Translations under genes and position numbers: made by a program
Notes under the pieces: model-generated
Told to the model about the DNA's origin: nothing
The model's database searches: none
The model's input: only the letters and a program-made list of their open reading frames with translations
Part shown: one piece after another, positions 19,013 to 29,605 of the stretch
Layout: every line of letters starts with the position of its first letter
How positions within the stretch are numbered: the first letter of the stretch is position 1
From: Acidobacteriota bacterium
GTDB lineage: Bacteria > Acidobacteriota > Thermoanaerobaculia > UBA5066
Direction of reading: 5' to 3'
Length of the DNA: 42,513 bases
Assembly: GCA_029567505.1 (NCBI GenBank)
Contig: JAKPXO010000269.1
Location: 1 to 42,513 of the forward strand

Positions 19013-20203
19013 TTACTTCGCCGCCGGGGCGGCCGGCCCGGTGGCCGCCGCGCCCGGCGCGGCCGGGACGAAGGGAACGGCCTTCACGTCCGCGCCGGGA
19101 CGGACCCGCTGGGTCCCCTCGACGATGACCTGATCCCCCTCGGCGAGGCCCGCGGTCACGAGCCAGCGATCGCCCATCGCGCGGCCGACCGTCAGCATCC
19201 GCTGCTCGACCTTCCCGTCCTTGCCGGCGACGAGGGCGTACGGCTCGCCCTTCGGCGTCCGGGCGACCCCCTGCTGGGGGACGAGGAGCCCGTCGGAGAG
19301 GACGCCCTCCTCGACGACGGCGCGGACGTACATGCCGGGGAGGAGGACGTGGTCGGGGTTCGGGAAGACCATCCGGAGCGTCACGGAGCCGGTGGTCGGG
19401 TCGACCGTCACCTCGCGAAACTTCAGCTTCCCCTCACGCGAGTAGGGGGTCCCGTCCTCCAGGATCAGCTTCACGCGGCTCCAGGAGGCGTCGCGGGTCA
19501 GGGCCCCGCCGTTGAGGCTCTTCTGAAGCCGCAGGAGATCGGCCGAGGACTGCGCCACGTCGACGTAGATCGGGTCGAGCTGCTGGACGGTCGCGAGCGG
19601 GACGGGCTGGTAGGCCGTCACCAGGGCGCCGACGGTCACGCTCGACCGTCCCGTCCGCCCCGAGATCGGCGCGCGGATCGGCGTGTAGGAGAGGTTGATC
19701 CGGGCGCTCTCGACCGTCGCCTTCGCGGCGGCGACGCTCGCCTCCGCCTGCTGGAGCGCCGCGACCGCGTCGTCGTAGTCCTGCTGGCCGACGGCGTGGA
19801 TCTCGACGAGGCCCTTCATCCGCTCGGCGCGCGAGCGCGCGGCCGGGAGGTTCGCCTCCGCCATCGCGAGGGACGCCTTCGCCTGCTCGAAGGCCGCCTG
19901 GTACGGGGCCGGGTCGATCTGGTAGAGGAGGTCTCCCGCCTTCACGTCGGAGCCCTCCTCGAACGTCCGCTCGCGCAGGATGCCGTTCACCTGCGGGCGG
20001 ACCTCGGCGACGAGGTACGGGTTCGTCCGGCCCGGGAGCTCCGTCGTCAGGACGACCCTCTCGGGGGTCATCGTGACGACGCCGACCTCGGCGGGTCCCG
20101 GCGGAGGGCCCGCGGCCGGCTTGCTGCAGGCCGTGCCGAGGGCCACCATCGCGAGGACGGCGCCGAGGGGAAGGGCGGAAGCGGGGAAGGAACGGGTCTT
20201 CAT
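19013..20203 (-). CDS. RND efflux periplasmic adaptor lipoprotein (AcrA/MexA type)
   Basis: A 396-residue membrane-fusion protein. The chosen ATG at 20203 has GGAG six nt upstream and gives a normal lipoprotein-like signal (MKTRSFPASALPLGAVLAMV, Cys near 26); two further in-frame ATGs lie at 20209 and 20215. The lipoyl halves (EVRPQVNGILRERTFEEG; NLSYTPIRAPISGRTG) flank a helical hairpin (about 90-165), followed by beta-barrel and membrane-proximal domains. It bridges the pump and the outer-membrane channel. The C-terminus is Ala/Pro-rich. It is second gene of the sigma54-type operon. Confidence 0.93.
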   Translation of the reverse strand: MKTRSFPASALPLGAVLAMVALGTACSKPAAGPPPGPAEVGVVTMTPERVVLTTELPGRTNPYLVAEVRPQVNGILRERTFEEGSDVKAGDLLYQIDPAPYQAAFEQAKASLAMAEANLPAARSRAERMKGLVEIHAVGQQDYDDAVAALQQAEASVAAAKATVESARINLSYTPIRAPISGRTGRSSVTVGALVTAYQPVPLATVQQLDPIYVDVAQSSADLLRLQKSLNGGALTRDASWSRVKLILEDGTPYSREGKLKFREVTVDPTTGSVTLRMVFPNPDHVLLPGMYVRAVVEEGVLSDGLLVPQQGVARTPKGEPYALVAGKDGKVEQRMLTVGRAMGDRWLVTAGLAEGDQVIVEGTQRVRPGADVKAVPFVPAAPGAAATGPAAPAAK

Positions 20204-20262
20204 GCTCATCTCCATCTCTTGAAGCGTGTCGAAAGGCATCCGCGGCGCGGGACCGGAGCGGC

Positions 20263-20571
20263 TCAGCTCGGCCGGGGGATCGGCGACGCGGCCGACCGGG
20301 CCGGCCAGTCGCGGGCGATCGACTCGACGAGAGCCTTCATCGCGCAGCCGCTCGCGACGATCGGGGCGCCGGTCTCGTGGATCAGGGCGAGGAGGTAACG
20401 CCCGGCGTCATCCACCTTCGTGACGCCGGTCAGGTCGAGGCCGGCGTCCCGCCCGCCCTCCCGAGCAGCCCGCCAGCTCTCCTCGAGGTCGCGGACCCAT
20501 GTCCCGATGAGGTCCCCCTCGAGCTTCAGTCGAACCTCCTGCTCGTAGGGCTCGATGGTGATCCTGAGCAT
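20263..20571 (-). CDS. STAS-like small protein leading the RND operon
   Basis: A 102-residue protein with the sulfate-transporter/anti-sigma-antagonist (STAS) pattern: alternating beta strands (VRLKLEGDLIG), then LDLTGVTKVDDAGRYLL before a helix, then VASGCAMKALVE. Classical anti-anti-sigma proteins have a phosphorylatable Ser in the D-S-S-G loop; here the loop reads DDAG, so regulation by that phosphorylation is unlikely. It is first gene after the sigma54-like promoter, with GGAGGA upstream of its ATG. Its target is unknown; it might modulate the neighbouring activator or the pump (inference). Confidence 0.75.
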   Translation of the reverse strand: MLRITIEPYEQEVRLKLEGDLIGTWVRDLEESWRAAREGGRDAGLDLTGVTKVDDAGRYLLALIHETGAPIVASGCAMKALVESIARDWPARSAASPIPRPS

Positions 20572-20595
20572 CGGCGGCTTCCTCCGAGTCCGCTA

Positions 20596-20613
20596 TCGCA
20601 ACCCCGATGCCCC
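20596..20613 (-). promoter_or_regulatory. Sigma54-type -24/-12 promoter of the STAS-RND operon
   Basis: On the minus strand GGCA (20611-20608) and TTGC (20601-20598) are placed so that the invariant GG and GC dinucleotides are 12 positions apart, start to start, as in TGGCAC-N5-TTGCW. The predicted start is near 20586, just before the GGAGGA of the STAS gene. The first T of the -24 box and the last W of the -12 box do not match. An adjacent sigma54 activator gene and upstream inverted repeats support the call. Confidence 0.65.
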
Positions 20614-20705
20614 GGGAGACTGGCCGAAGGTCTCACTCCAAGCCCCTGAACCCACTCGGCTAAACGGATCGGGCCGCGTTCGGGTTTCAGGCGAACGCCA
20701 GAAGA

Positions 20706-20743
20706 TTGGCGCCAAAATATTGGCACCGCGCCAACATGTTGGC
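20706..20743. promoter_or_regulatory. Cluster of TTGGC/GCCAA inverted repeats (probable activator sites)
   Basis: Three overlapping inverted repeats lie between the activator gene and the promoter: TTGGCGCCAA (20706-20715), TTGGC-N5-GCCAA (20720-20734) and the perfect 14-bp GCCAACATGTTGGC (20730-20743). They lie about 120-157 bp upstream of the predicted start, the usual place for enhancer sites of sigma54 activators. The neighbouring Fis-type regulator is the obvious ligand (inference). Confidence 0.7.
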
Positions 20744-20753
20744 ACTCAGGACG

Positions 20754-22841
20754 TCAGGCGCGGTCCGCGGCGCCCCCGCGATCTGGTCGGACGAGCCCGA
20801 GCTTCTTCAGCCGGAACTGGAGCGTCGAGCGGTTGAGGCCGAGGCGTGCGGCGGCGCCGTTCGCCCCCCCGAGCACCCACCCCGTGCTTTCGAGAACGGC
20901 GAGGACGTGCTCCCGCTCCGCTTCTCGAAGGGTCCGGGTCGGGATCGCCGGAGGCGCGCCGGAGCGCGACTTCAGTCCAACCAGCGGGACCTGGAGGACA
21001 GGGCCGGTCGTCAGGATGAGCGCCCGCTCGATCAAGTTCTGGAGCTCCCGGATGTTCCCGGGCCAGTCGTACCGCTGGAGGGCCGCCATTGTCTCGGAGG
21101 GGATCGTCTCGACCTTCTTCCGCGTCTTCCGGCCGAGCTGCTGGACGAAGTGGCGGACGAGGAGGGGGACGTCCTCCGGCCTCTCGCGAAGCGGAGGGAC
21201 GTGGATCGGGAAGACGTTCAGCCGATAGAAGAGATCGGCGCGAAACGTCCCCTCTTCGACCATCGCCTCGAGGTCGCGGTTCGTGGCGGCGATGAGGCGA
21301 GCGTCGGTGCGGAGGGTCTTCGAGCTGCCGAGCCGCTCGAACTCCCTCTCCTGGAGGATCCGGAGGAGCTTCGGCTGAAGCTCCAGCGGCACCTCGCCGA
21401 TCTCGTCGAGAAAGACGGTTCCGCCGCTCGCGAGCTCGAAGCGCCCGACGCGGTCGGAGATCGCCCCTGTGTACGCCCCCTTCTGGTGTCCGAAGAGCTC
21501 GCTCTCGAGGAGGCCCGACGGGATCGCGGCGCAGTCGAGCTTCACGAACGTCCGGCCCGCCCGGGCGCTCCGGTCGTGGATGGCGCGCGCGACGAGCTCC
21601 TTGCCCGACCCCGTCTCGCCGTGGATCAGGACCGTCGAGTCGGTCGGAGCGACCGTCTCGACCTGCCGGAGCACCCTTCGGAGCGCCTCGCTCCGGCCGA
21701 CGATCTCGTCGAAGCTCATCTCGCTGCGGATCTCGTCCTCGAGGTAGAGCTTCTCCCGCGCGAGCTGGTCCTTCAGCCCGGCGATCTCGCGGTAGGCGAG
21801 GGCGTTGTCGAGGGCGGTGGCCACCTGCCCCGCGACCTGGGCGAGGAGGTCCACCTCGTCGGCGTCGAACCGGGTTTCGTCCCGCCGACCCACCGTGAAG
21901 AAGCCGAGAGCCCTGCCTCGCGAGACGAGCGGGAAGGTCCAGCCGTGCCGGATCCCCTCGGCCCGCGCCACGTCCGAGCCCGGCGTCCCCTCGCGGTCGA
22001 CCGCGAGCTCCCGCGGTCGGCTCGAACGGAGAAGCTCCTCGACCGCGTCGCGGCGGACCGGGATCTCGGCCCCTTCCTTCACGAACCCGCGCCCCTCGGG
22101 GAAGTCGAGGACGTGGAGCCGCGCCCGGCTCCTTTCCGCGTCGAGCAGGATGACGCTCGCGACGTCGCACCGGAGGACCCTTCGGACGTTCGCGGAGATC
22201 GCGCGGAGGAGCTCTTCCAGGTCGAGGTTCGCGAGGACGGCGCTGCCCACCTCGAGGACGAGCCGGAGCCGCTCGCTGCTCCGCTCGAGCCTCTCGTGGG
22301 CGACCCGGACCCGCTCGAAGCTGGCCGCTCCTCCGATGGCCAGCGCGACTTGGTCGGCGACGACGGACAGGAACTCCGTCTCGGCCTCGTCGTACTCCAA
22401 CGGACGGAAGCTCCCGAAGGTCAACGCGCCGACCGGGCGGCCCGCCGAGAGAAGCGGGACGGCGAGGTAGGAGCGGATGCCGTGCCGCTCGAGCACCGCC
22501 TCGAGCCTCGGAAACGAGGGCTGCCCCGCAGGAGGGGGCCAGGCCACGACACGCCGGTTCGCGGCGACCCAGGCCTCGACGGTCTCTTCGAGCGGGATCG
22601 ACTCCGGCACCGCGACGATCGCCTGCTCGTCGACCCGCCAGACCTTCCAGGTCGGGCCTCGCCCGGGAACGTCGCCCAGGTAGAGGCTCATGAAGTCGAA
22701 CGTGGCGATCTGCCGGAGCTCGCGCGCGAGGCGCCCGACCAGCTCCGCGGGGTCGCGGATGACGCCCAGGACGTTCGAGATCCCGAGGAGCGCCCGGTAG
22801 CGCTCCTCCCGGGAGACCGTCGGGACCGGGTCGTCGCTCAT
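20754..22841 (-). CDS. Sigma54-dependent activator, GAF-GAF-AAA+-Fis
   Basis: A 695-residue enhancer-binding protein of FhlA-like layout. It has two GAF domains (about 15-175 and 195-345), a short coiled coil, an AAA+ domain with Walker A GETGSGKE (408-415), the sigma54-contacting loop GAYTGA (455-460, Tyr in place of the common Phe), Walker B FLDEIG (477-482) and FRADLFYRL (533-541), then a C-terminal Fis helix-turn-helix (about 637-681). GAF domains usually bind a small ligand, so it probably activates efflux in response to a metabolite or toxicant. It lies immediately upstream of the inverted-repeat cluster and the STAS-RND operon. A TATGCT element at 22871-22866 could be its own -10. Confidence 0.95.
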   Translation of the reverse strand: MSDDPVPTVSREERYRALLGISNVLGVIRDPAELVGRLARELRQIATFDFMSLYLGDVPGRGPTWKVWRVDEQAIVAVPESIPLEETVEAWVAANRRVVAWPPPAGQPSFPRLEAVLERHGIRSYLAVPLLSAGRPVGALTFGSFRPLEYDEAETEFLSVVADQVALAIGGAASFERVRVAHERLERSSERLRLVLEVGSAVLANLDLEELLRAISANVRRVLRCDVASVILLDAERSRARLHVLDFPEGRGFVKEGAEIPVRRDAVEELLRSSRPRELAVDREGTPGSDVARAEGIRHGWTFPLVSRGRALGFFTVGRRDETRFDADEVDLLAQVAGQVATALDNALAYREIAGLKDQLAREKLYLEDEIRSEMSFDEIVGRSEALRRVLRQVETVAPTDSTVLIHGETGSGKELVARAIHDRSARAGRTFVKLDCAAIPSGLLESELFGHQKGAYTGAISDRVGRFELASGGTVFLDEIGEVPLELQPKLLRILQEREFERLGSSKTLRTDARLIAATNRDLEAMVEEGTFRADLFYRLNVFPIHVPPLRERPEDVPLLVRHFVQQLGRKTRKKVETIPSETMAALQRYDWPGNIRELQNLIERALILTTGPVLQVPLVGLKSRSGAPPAIPTRTLREAEREHVLAVLESTGWVLGGANGAAARLGLNRSTLQFRLKKLGLVRPDRGGAADRA

Positions 22842-22914
22842 CGGCGCGTCGCGTTCCGCGGAGCCAGCATATCCGGACGCCTGCCTCGCGGCGCGAGGCT
22901 CCGCCGCCTCGACG

Positions 22915-23883
22915 TCAGGGCTGGGGCATCAGGGCCCGGGCTTCGTCCGAGTACTTGATGATCGCCTCGCCTTTCAGCTTCTCGACGTACTCGGCGAGCT
23001 TCTTCTGGAACTGCGTTTCCTGCTCCTTCCGCAGGATCTCCCCCTTCGCCTCGGCGAAGGGACGATAGCCGGCGGGGATCTTCTCGACGACCTTCAGGAC
23101 GTGCCATCCCGACTTCGTCTCGATCGGGTCCGACACGCCGCCGGCGGGAAGCGAGAACGCGGCGGCGTCGAGCGCCGCGGCGAGCTCACCGCGGCCGAAC
23201 GTCCCCATGTCGCCACCCTTGGAGCGCGTGGGTCCGTCGGAGAAGCGGACCACGACGTCCTCGAACCGCGCGCCCCCCTTCACGAGGGACGCGGCCTCGC
23301 GGGCCTTCTCCTCCGCCCCGGGCCCCGCATTGACGAGGATCTCCGAGACGCGGACCTTCTCGGGGACGGCCCACGTCTCCTTCTGCCTCTCGTAGACGAG
23401 GCGGAGGGCGTCGTCGGAGAGGTCGACGCGGCTGTTGACCTCCCGGCCGACGACGCGCTGGATCGTCGAGGTCCGTTTCAGCTGCTCGCGGAGCTTTGCC
23501 GGAGTCAGGTTCGACGCGGCCAGCGCGCGGACGAACTCCTCCTCCGAGGCGAGGTTGTTCTGTTCCTTCAGGTGCTTCACCTGCTCCTCGACCTCGGCGT
23601 CCGTCGCCACGAGGTCCAGGTCCCGTGCCCGGTCCTCGAGGAGCGATTCGTCGACGAGCTCCTTGAGCGCCGCTCGCCGGAGGTCGTCGCGGCGCCCCTG
23701 GTCGAGGTCGGGCGGGGCCTCGGCGAGGACGGCCCGCACCCGGTCGTCGAGCTGGCTCTGCGTGACGATCCGCCCGTTCACGTGGACGAGGATCTGTTCG
23801 AGGACCTCGGCGCCCGCGGGGAGCGCGAGGGCGGCGAGGAGGGCGAGGACGGCGGTGCCGGGACGGCGTCGGTGGAACGTCAC
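22915..23883 (-). CDS. SurA-like periplasmic peptidyl-prolyl isomerase
   Basis: A 322-residue protein with a signal peptide (about 1-25, LLAALALPAGA), an N-terminal SurA-type chaperone region (about 28-165, beginning EQILVHVNGRIVTQSQ), one parvulin domain (about 170-265, with VSEILV, FSDGPTRSKGGDMGTF and KSGWHVLKV), and a C-terminal helix. It assists folding of outer-membrane proteins. SurA of E. coli has two parvulin domains; one is seen here. The GTG start overlaps the upstream stop (GTGA). Confidence 0.92.
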   Translation of the reverse strand: MTFHRRRPGTAVLALLAALALPAGAEVLEQILVHVNGRIVTQSQLDDRVRAVLAEAPPDLDQGRRDDLRRAALKELVDESLLEDRARDLDLVATDAEVEEQVKHLKEQNNLASEEEFVRALAASNLTPAKLREQLKRTSTIQRVVGREVNSRVDLSDDALRLVYERQKETWAVPEKVRVSEILVNAGPGAEEKAREAASLVKGGARFEDVVVRFSDGPTRSKGGDMGTFGRGELAAALDAAAFSLPAGGVSDPIETKSGWHVLKVVEKIPAGYRPFAEAKGEILRKEQETQFQKKLAEYVEKLKGEAIIKYSDEARALMPQP

Positions 23884-24739
23884 GGCGCGGAGTCTAGCGA
23901 AAAGCGGGCCGCCCCCCCGACGTAGGGGAACGGGAGGTGCTCCTCGATGACGCCCACGCGATGCCGCTTGCGGGCCTCGGCGAGGAGCCGCTCCAGCGCC
24001 TCGCTGCTCCGCTTCTCGGACAGCGCCAGCCGGAGCGCCGGCCGCGCCTCCTCGAACGGGACGACCCGCCCGTCCGCCCGTTCATCCACCCGGAACAGAT
24101 GGACCCCGTGACCGGCCGGCTGGGGCGGGCTCACCCCTCCGGCCGGCAGCCCCCAGATCGCCTTCTCGAACTCGCTCGGCAGGTCGGTGCGCGAGAGCCA
24201 GCCGAGCCCTCCGCCCGACGCCGCGTTCGGGGCGCGGCTCGCCTCCCGGGAGACCTTCTCCCACGCCTCTCCGGCAAGGACCCGCCGGCGCGCCGTCTCG
24301 GCGGCGGCCCTGTCGGGAAGGATCATCTGCGAGAGCCTCACGAGCGGCGGGTGCTCCCAGCGCGCGGGCTCCGCGTCGTACTCGGCGCGCAGCTCGGTGT
24401 CGGTGATCTGCTCGAGGCGCGCCGCCCGGGCGAGGACCTCGGCCCGTCTCTCGGCCGCCGTCTTCCCGCGCGGCGAGGGCTCCGCCTCGGCGACGGCCCG
24501 CTCGAGGAGGCGTTCCTCGAGGTACTGGTCGAGGAGGCTCGAGGCGACCTGGGGGGAGACCTGGCCGAGGCCGGCGCCTGCGGCGGCGCGGACGTAGTTC
24601 TCGAAGTCCTCCTCCTCCACCGGCTCGTCGCCGACCATCGCGACGACCGAGGTCCGCGCGGCGGCCCGGGGCCCCTTTCGAGCGCATCCGGAAAGGGCGA
24701 GGGCCGCCACCAGAGGGACGAGGACCAGGGCGCCCCTCC

Positions 24740-24743
<4 letters not shown>
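23880..24743 (-). CDS. Parvulin-type peptidyl-prolyl isomerase lipoprotein
   Basis: A 287-residue lipoprotein. GTG 24743 overlaps the mfd stop (GTGA) and gives a signal peptide with lipobox ALSGC (Cys20). A SurA_N-like helical region (VAMVGDEPVEEEDFENYV onward) precedes a parvulin domain (about 150-245) with VRLSQMILP, GGGLGWLSRTDLP and HGVHLFRVDE. This is a PrsA/PpiD-like foldase, anchored to a membrane on the periplasmic side. It is coupled to both mfd and the SurA-like gene. The tail after about 255 is short and has no recognised domain. Confidence 0.88.
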
Positions 24744-28267
<3,524 letters not shown>

Positions 28268-28305
28268 GGCGCCGAGATTACTCCGGAGCCGGGGTAACGG
28301 GAGCC

Positions 28306-28364
28306 GGGGTCAGGCGTGAAATCGTGTATTGTCTTCGACAACACACGATTTCACGCCTGACCCC
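28306..28364. repeat. REP-like palindrome, copy 1
   Basis: A 59-bp inverted repeat between mfd and the EfpL-type gene. Arms of 28 nt run from GGGGTCAGG to CCTGACCCC with one A/G mismatch and a TTC loop. The inner part is CGTGTATTGT paired with ACAACACACG. On the left it is preceded by two copies, 15 bp apart, of GGAGCCGGGGT (28285-28295 and 28300-28310), the second overlapping the foot. Related to the copies at 29093 and 38076. Confidence 0.9.
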
Positions 28365-28397
28365 GCGACCCGACGGGCGCCGCACGTGTCGCTGCCC

Positions 28398-28403
28398 TAG
28401 AAT
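28398..28403 (+). promoter_or_regulatory. Candidate -10 element (TAGAAT) of the EfpL-type gene
   Basis: TAGAAT lies 56 nt before the ATG at 28460, downstream of the palindrome. No good -35 is seen, but the same hexamer also stands before enolase in this window, so it may be a usual -10 form in this host. GAAGGGAGAGC before the ATG serves as ribosome-binding site. Confidence 0.4.
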
Positions 28404-28459
28404 CCCGCCCCTCCGCCGTTCCGGACAGCGGCCCGGCAGCGGCGCGACGAAGGGAGAGC

Positions 28460-29035
28460 ATGGCGAGTCTCATCGAAGCGATCGAAATCAAGAAGAAGAG
28501 CTTCTTCGAGCACGAGGACGATCCGTACCTCTGCCTCGACGTCACGGTCTCGACTCCGACGGCGCGCGGAGGGCAGACGCTCGTCCGTCTGAAGATGCGG
28601 AACCTGAAGACCCGCGCCGTCTTCGACAAGACGTTCAAGGCCGGGGAGAAGTTCAAGGAGCCCGACCTCGGGAAGGTCCAGGCGACGTTCCTCTACTCCG
28701 ACGCCGACGGCTTCCACTTCATGGACCAGGAGTCGTACGACACGCTCACGCTCTCGGCGGAGATGATTGGCGAGAACCGGTTCCTCCTCGTCGAGAACAC
28801 CGTCGTCGGGCTTCTGAAATTCAACGGCAACCCGATCGACCTCGACCTGCCGCCCCACGTCGAGCTGACGGTGACCTACACCGAGCCCGGGCACCGCGGC
28901 GACACGTCCAGCGGCGGCGTGACGAAGGCCGCGACCCTCGAGACGGGAATGGAGATCCGCGTCCCGCTCTTCGTGAAGGAGGGCGACCGGGTCAAGGTCC
29001 ACACCGAGACCCGCGAGTTCGCCGGAAGGGCCTGA
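28460..29035 (+). CDS. efpL: Elongation factor P paralogue, EfpL/YeiP type
   Basis: A 191-residue three-domain protein of the EF-P/eIF5A family, which relieves ribosomes stalled at polyproline. Domain I (about 1-68) carries the tip loop STPTARGGQT (31-40), which matches the SPTARG loop of YeiP/EfpL. Canonical EF-P has a modified Lys in PGKGQ; here Arg36 is at the tip, so no lysine modification is expected. Domains II and III are conserved (YSDADGFHFMDQESYDT; GHRGDTSSGGVTKAATLETG; final REFAGRA). It is monocistronic and flanked by two palindromic repeats. A standard EF-P may be elsewhere in the genome. Confidence 0.88.
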   Translation: MASLIEAIEIKKKSFFEHEDDPYLCLDVTVSTPTARGGQTLVRLKMRNLKTRAVFDKTFKAGEKFKEPDLGKVQATFLYSDADGFHFMDQESYDTLTLSAEMIGENRFLLVENTVVGLLKFNGNPIDLDLPPHVELTVTYTEPGHRGDTSSGGVTKAATLETGMEIRVPLFVKEGDRVKVHTETREFAGRA

Positions 29036-29092
29036 TTCCGGGACCCGACCCGTCGGCGGGGTCGACCGGCGGGAAGGGGGGACACGGGAAGG

Positions 29093-29151
29093 GGGGACAG
29101 GCGTGAAATCGTGTATTGTCTCCGACAATACACGATTTCACGCCTGTCCCC
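29093..29151. repeat. REP-like palindrome, copy 2
   Basis: A 59-bp inverted repeat with perfect 28-nt arms (GGGGACAGG ... CCTGTCCCC) and a TCC loop. The core is CGTGTATTGT/ACAATACACG. It differs from copy 1 in the foot (A for T), with the matching change on the other arm. Two copies of GGGAAGGGGGGACA, 15 bp apart (29071-29084, 29086-29099), precede or overlap it, the same arrangement as in copy 1. Confidence 0.92.
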
Positions 29152-29199
29152 GAGTTCGCTGCCCCCGAGGCTCGCGCGGGCGCGGCCCGGCGGGCGGCC

Positions 29200-29580
29200 T
29201 CAGGCCGCGCGGGGCCGGTGGTGCCACAGCAGATGGCCGTGCAGCCCCACGGCGGCGACCGTCGGCAGGAAGAAGACCGCCTCACCCGCCTCGCGGGGCA
29301 AGCCCGTGGCCCACAGCACCACGACCAGGGCCGCCCCGTTCAGGGCGACGAGGATCCCGGCGCAGACGAGCCGTGCCCGTGGGAGGAAAGCACACGCGAC
29401 GAGCGCGAGGACCAGGAGGGCCGCGAGCGGGAGCCCCGAGGCGAACGCGTAGACGAGCTGGTAGAGGAGCGTGAAGACGTTCCGGGTGGCGATCGCGTGT
29501 CCGAGCGCGAGGACTCCCACCGCGAACGCCAGGACCGGCGCCGACAGGATGAGCCCGACGAGGTAGGCGAGGGCCTTCAC
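29200..29580 (-). CDS. Small membrane protein of unknown function
   Basis: A 126-residue hydrophobic protein with four predicted membrane helices (about 5-28, 38-62, 68-88 and 98-120), ending in HGHLLWHHRPRAA. I do not recognise a family. The start is GTG 29580. It follows the porin gene on the same strand after a 25-nt gap, so the two are probably co-transcribed, and it may support the envelope function of the porin. The His-rich end is the only notable feature. Confidence 0.6.
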   Translation of the reverse strand: MKALAYLVGLILSAPVLAFAVGVLALGHAIATRNVFTLLYQLVYAFASGLPLAALLVLALVACAFLPRARLVCAGILVALNGAALVVVLWATGLPREAGEAVFFLPTVAAVGLHGHLLWHHRPRAA

Positions 29581-29605
29581 GCGCCGGGGATCGGGGGCGG
29601 CGAGG

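Noticed and set aside
28306-28364. Palindromes as simple Rho-independent terminators
   Set aside because: No T tract follows the stems, the core is shared by distant copies, and flanking tandem units are preserved. Termination may be a side effect, but repeated elements explain the data better.
28324-29106. Open frames starting inside the palindromes (also at 29111 and 38099)
   Set aside because: The start codons arise from the palindrome core on either strand, and the products match no family and run over real genes.
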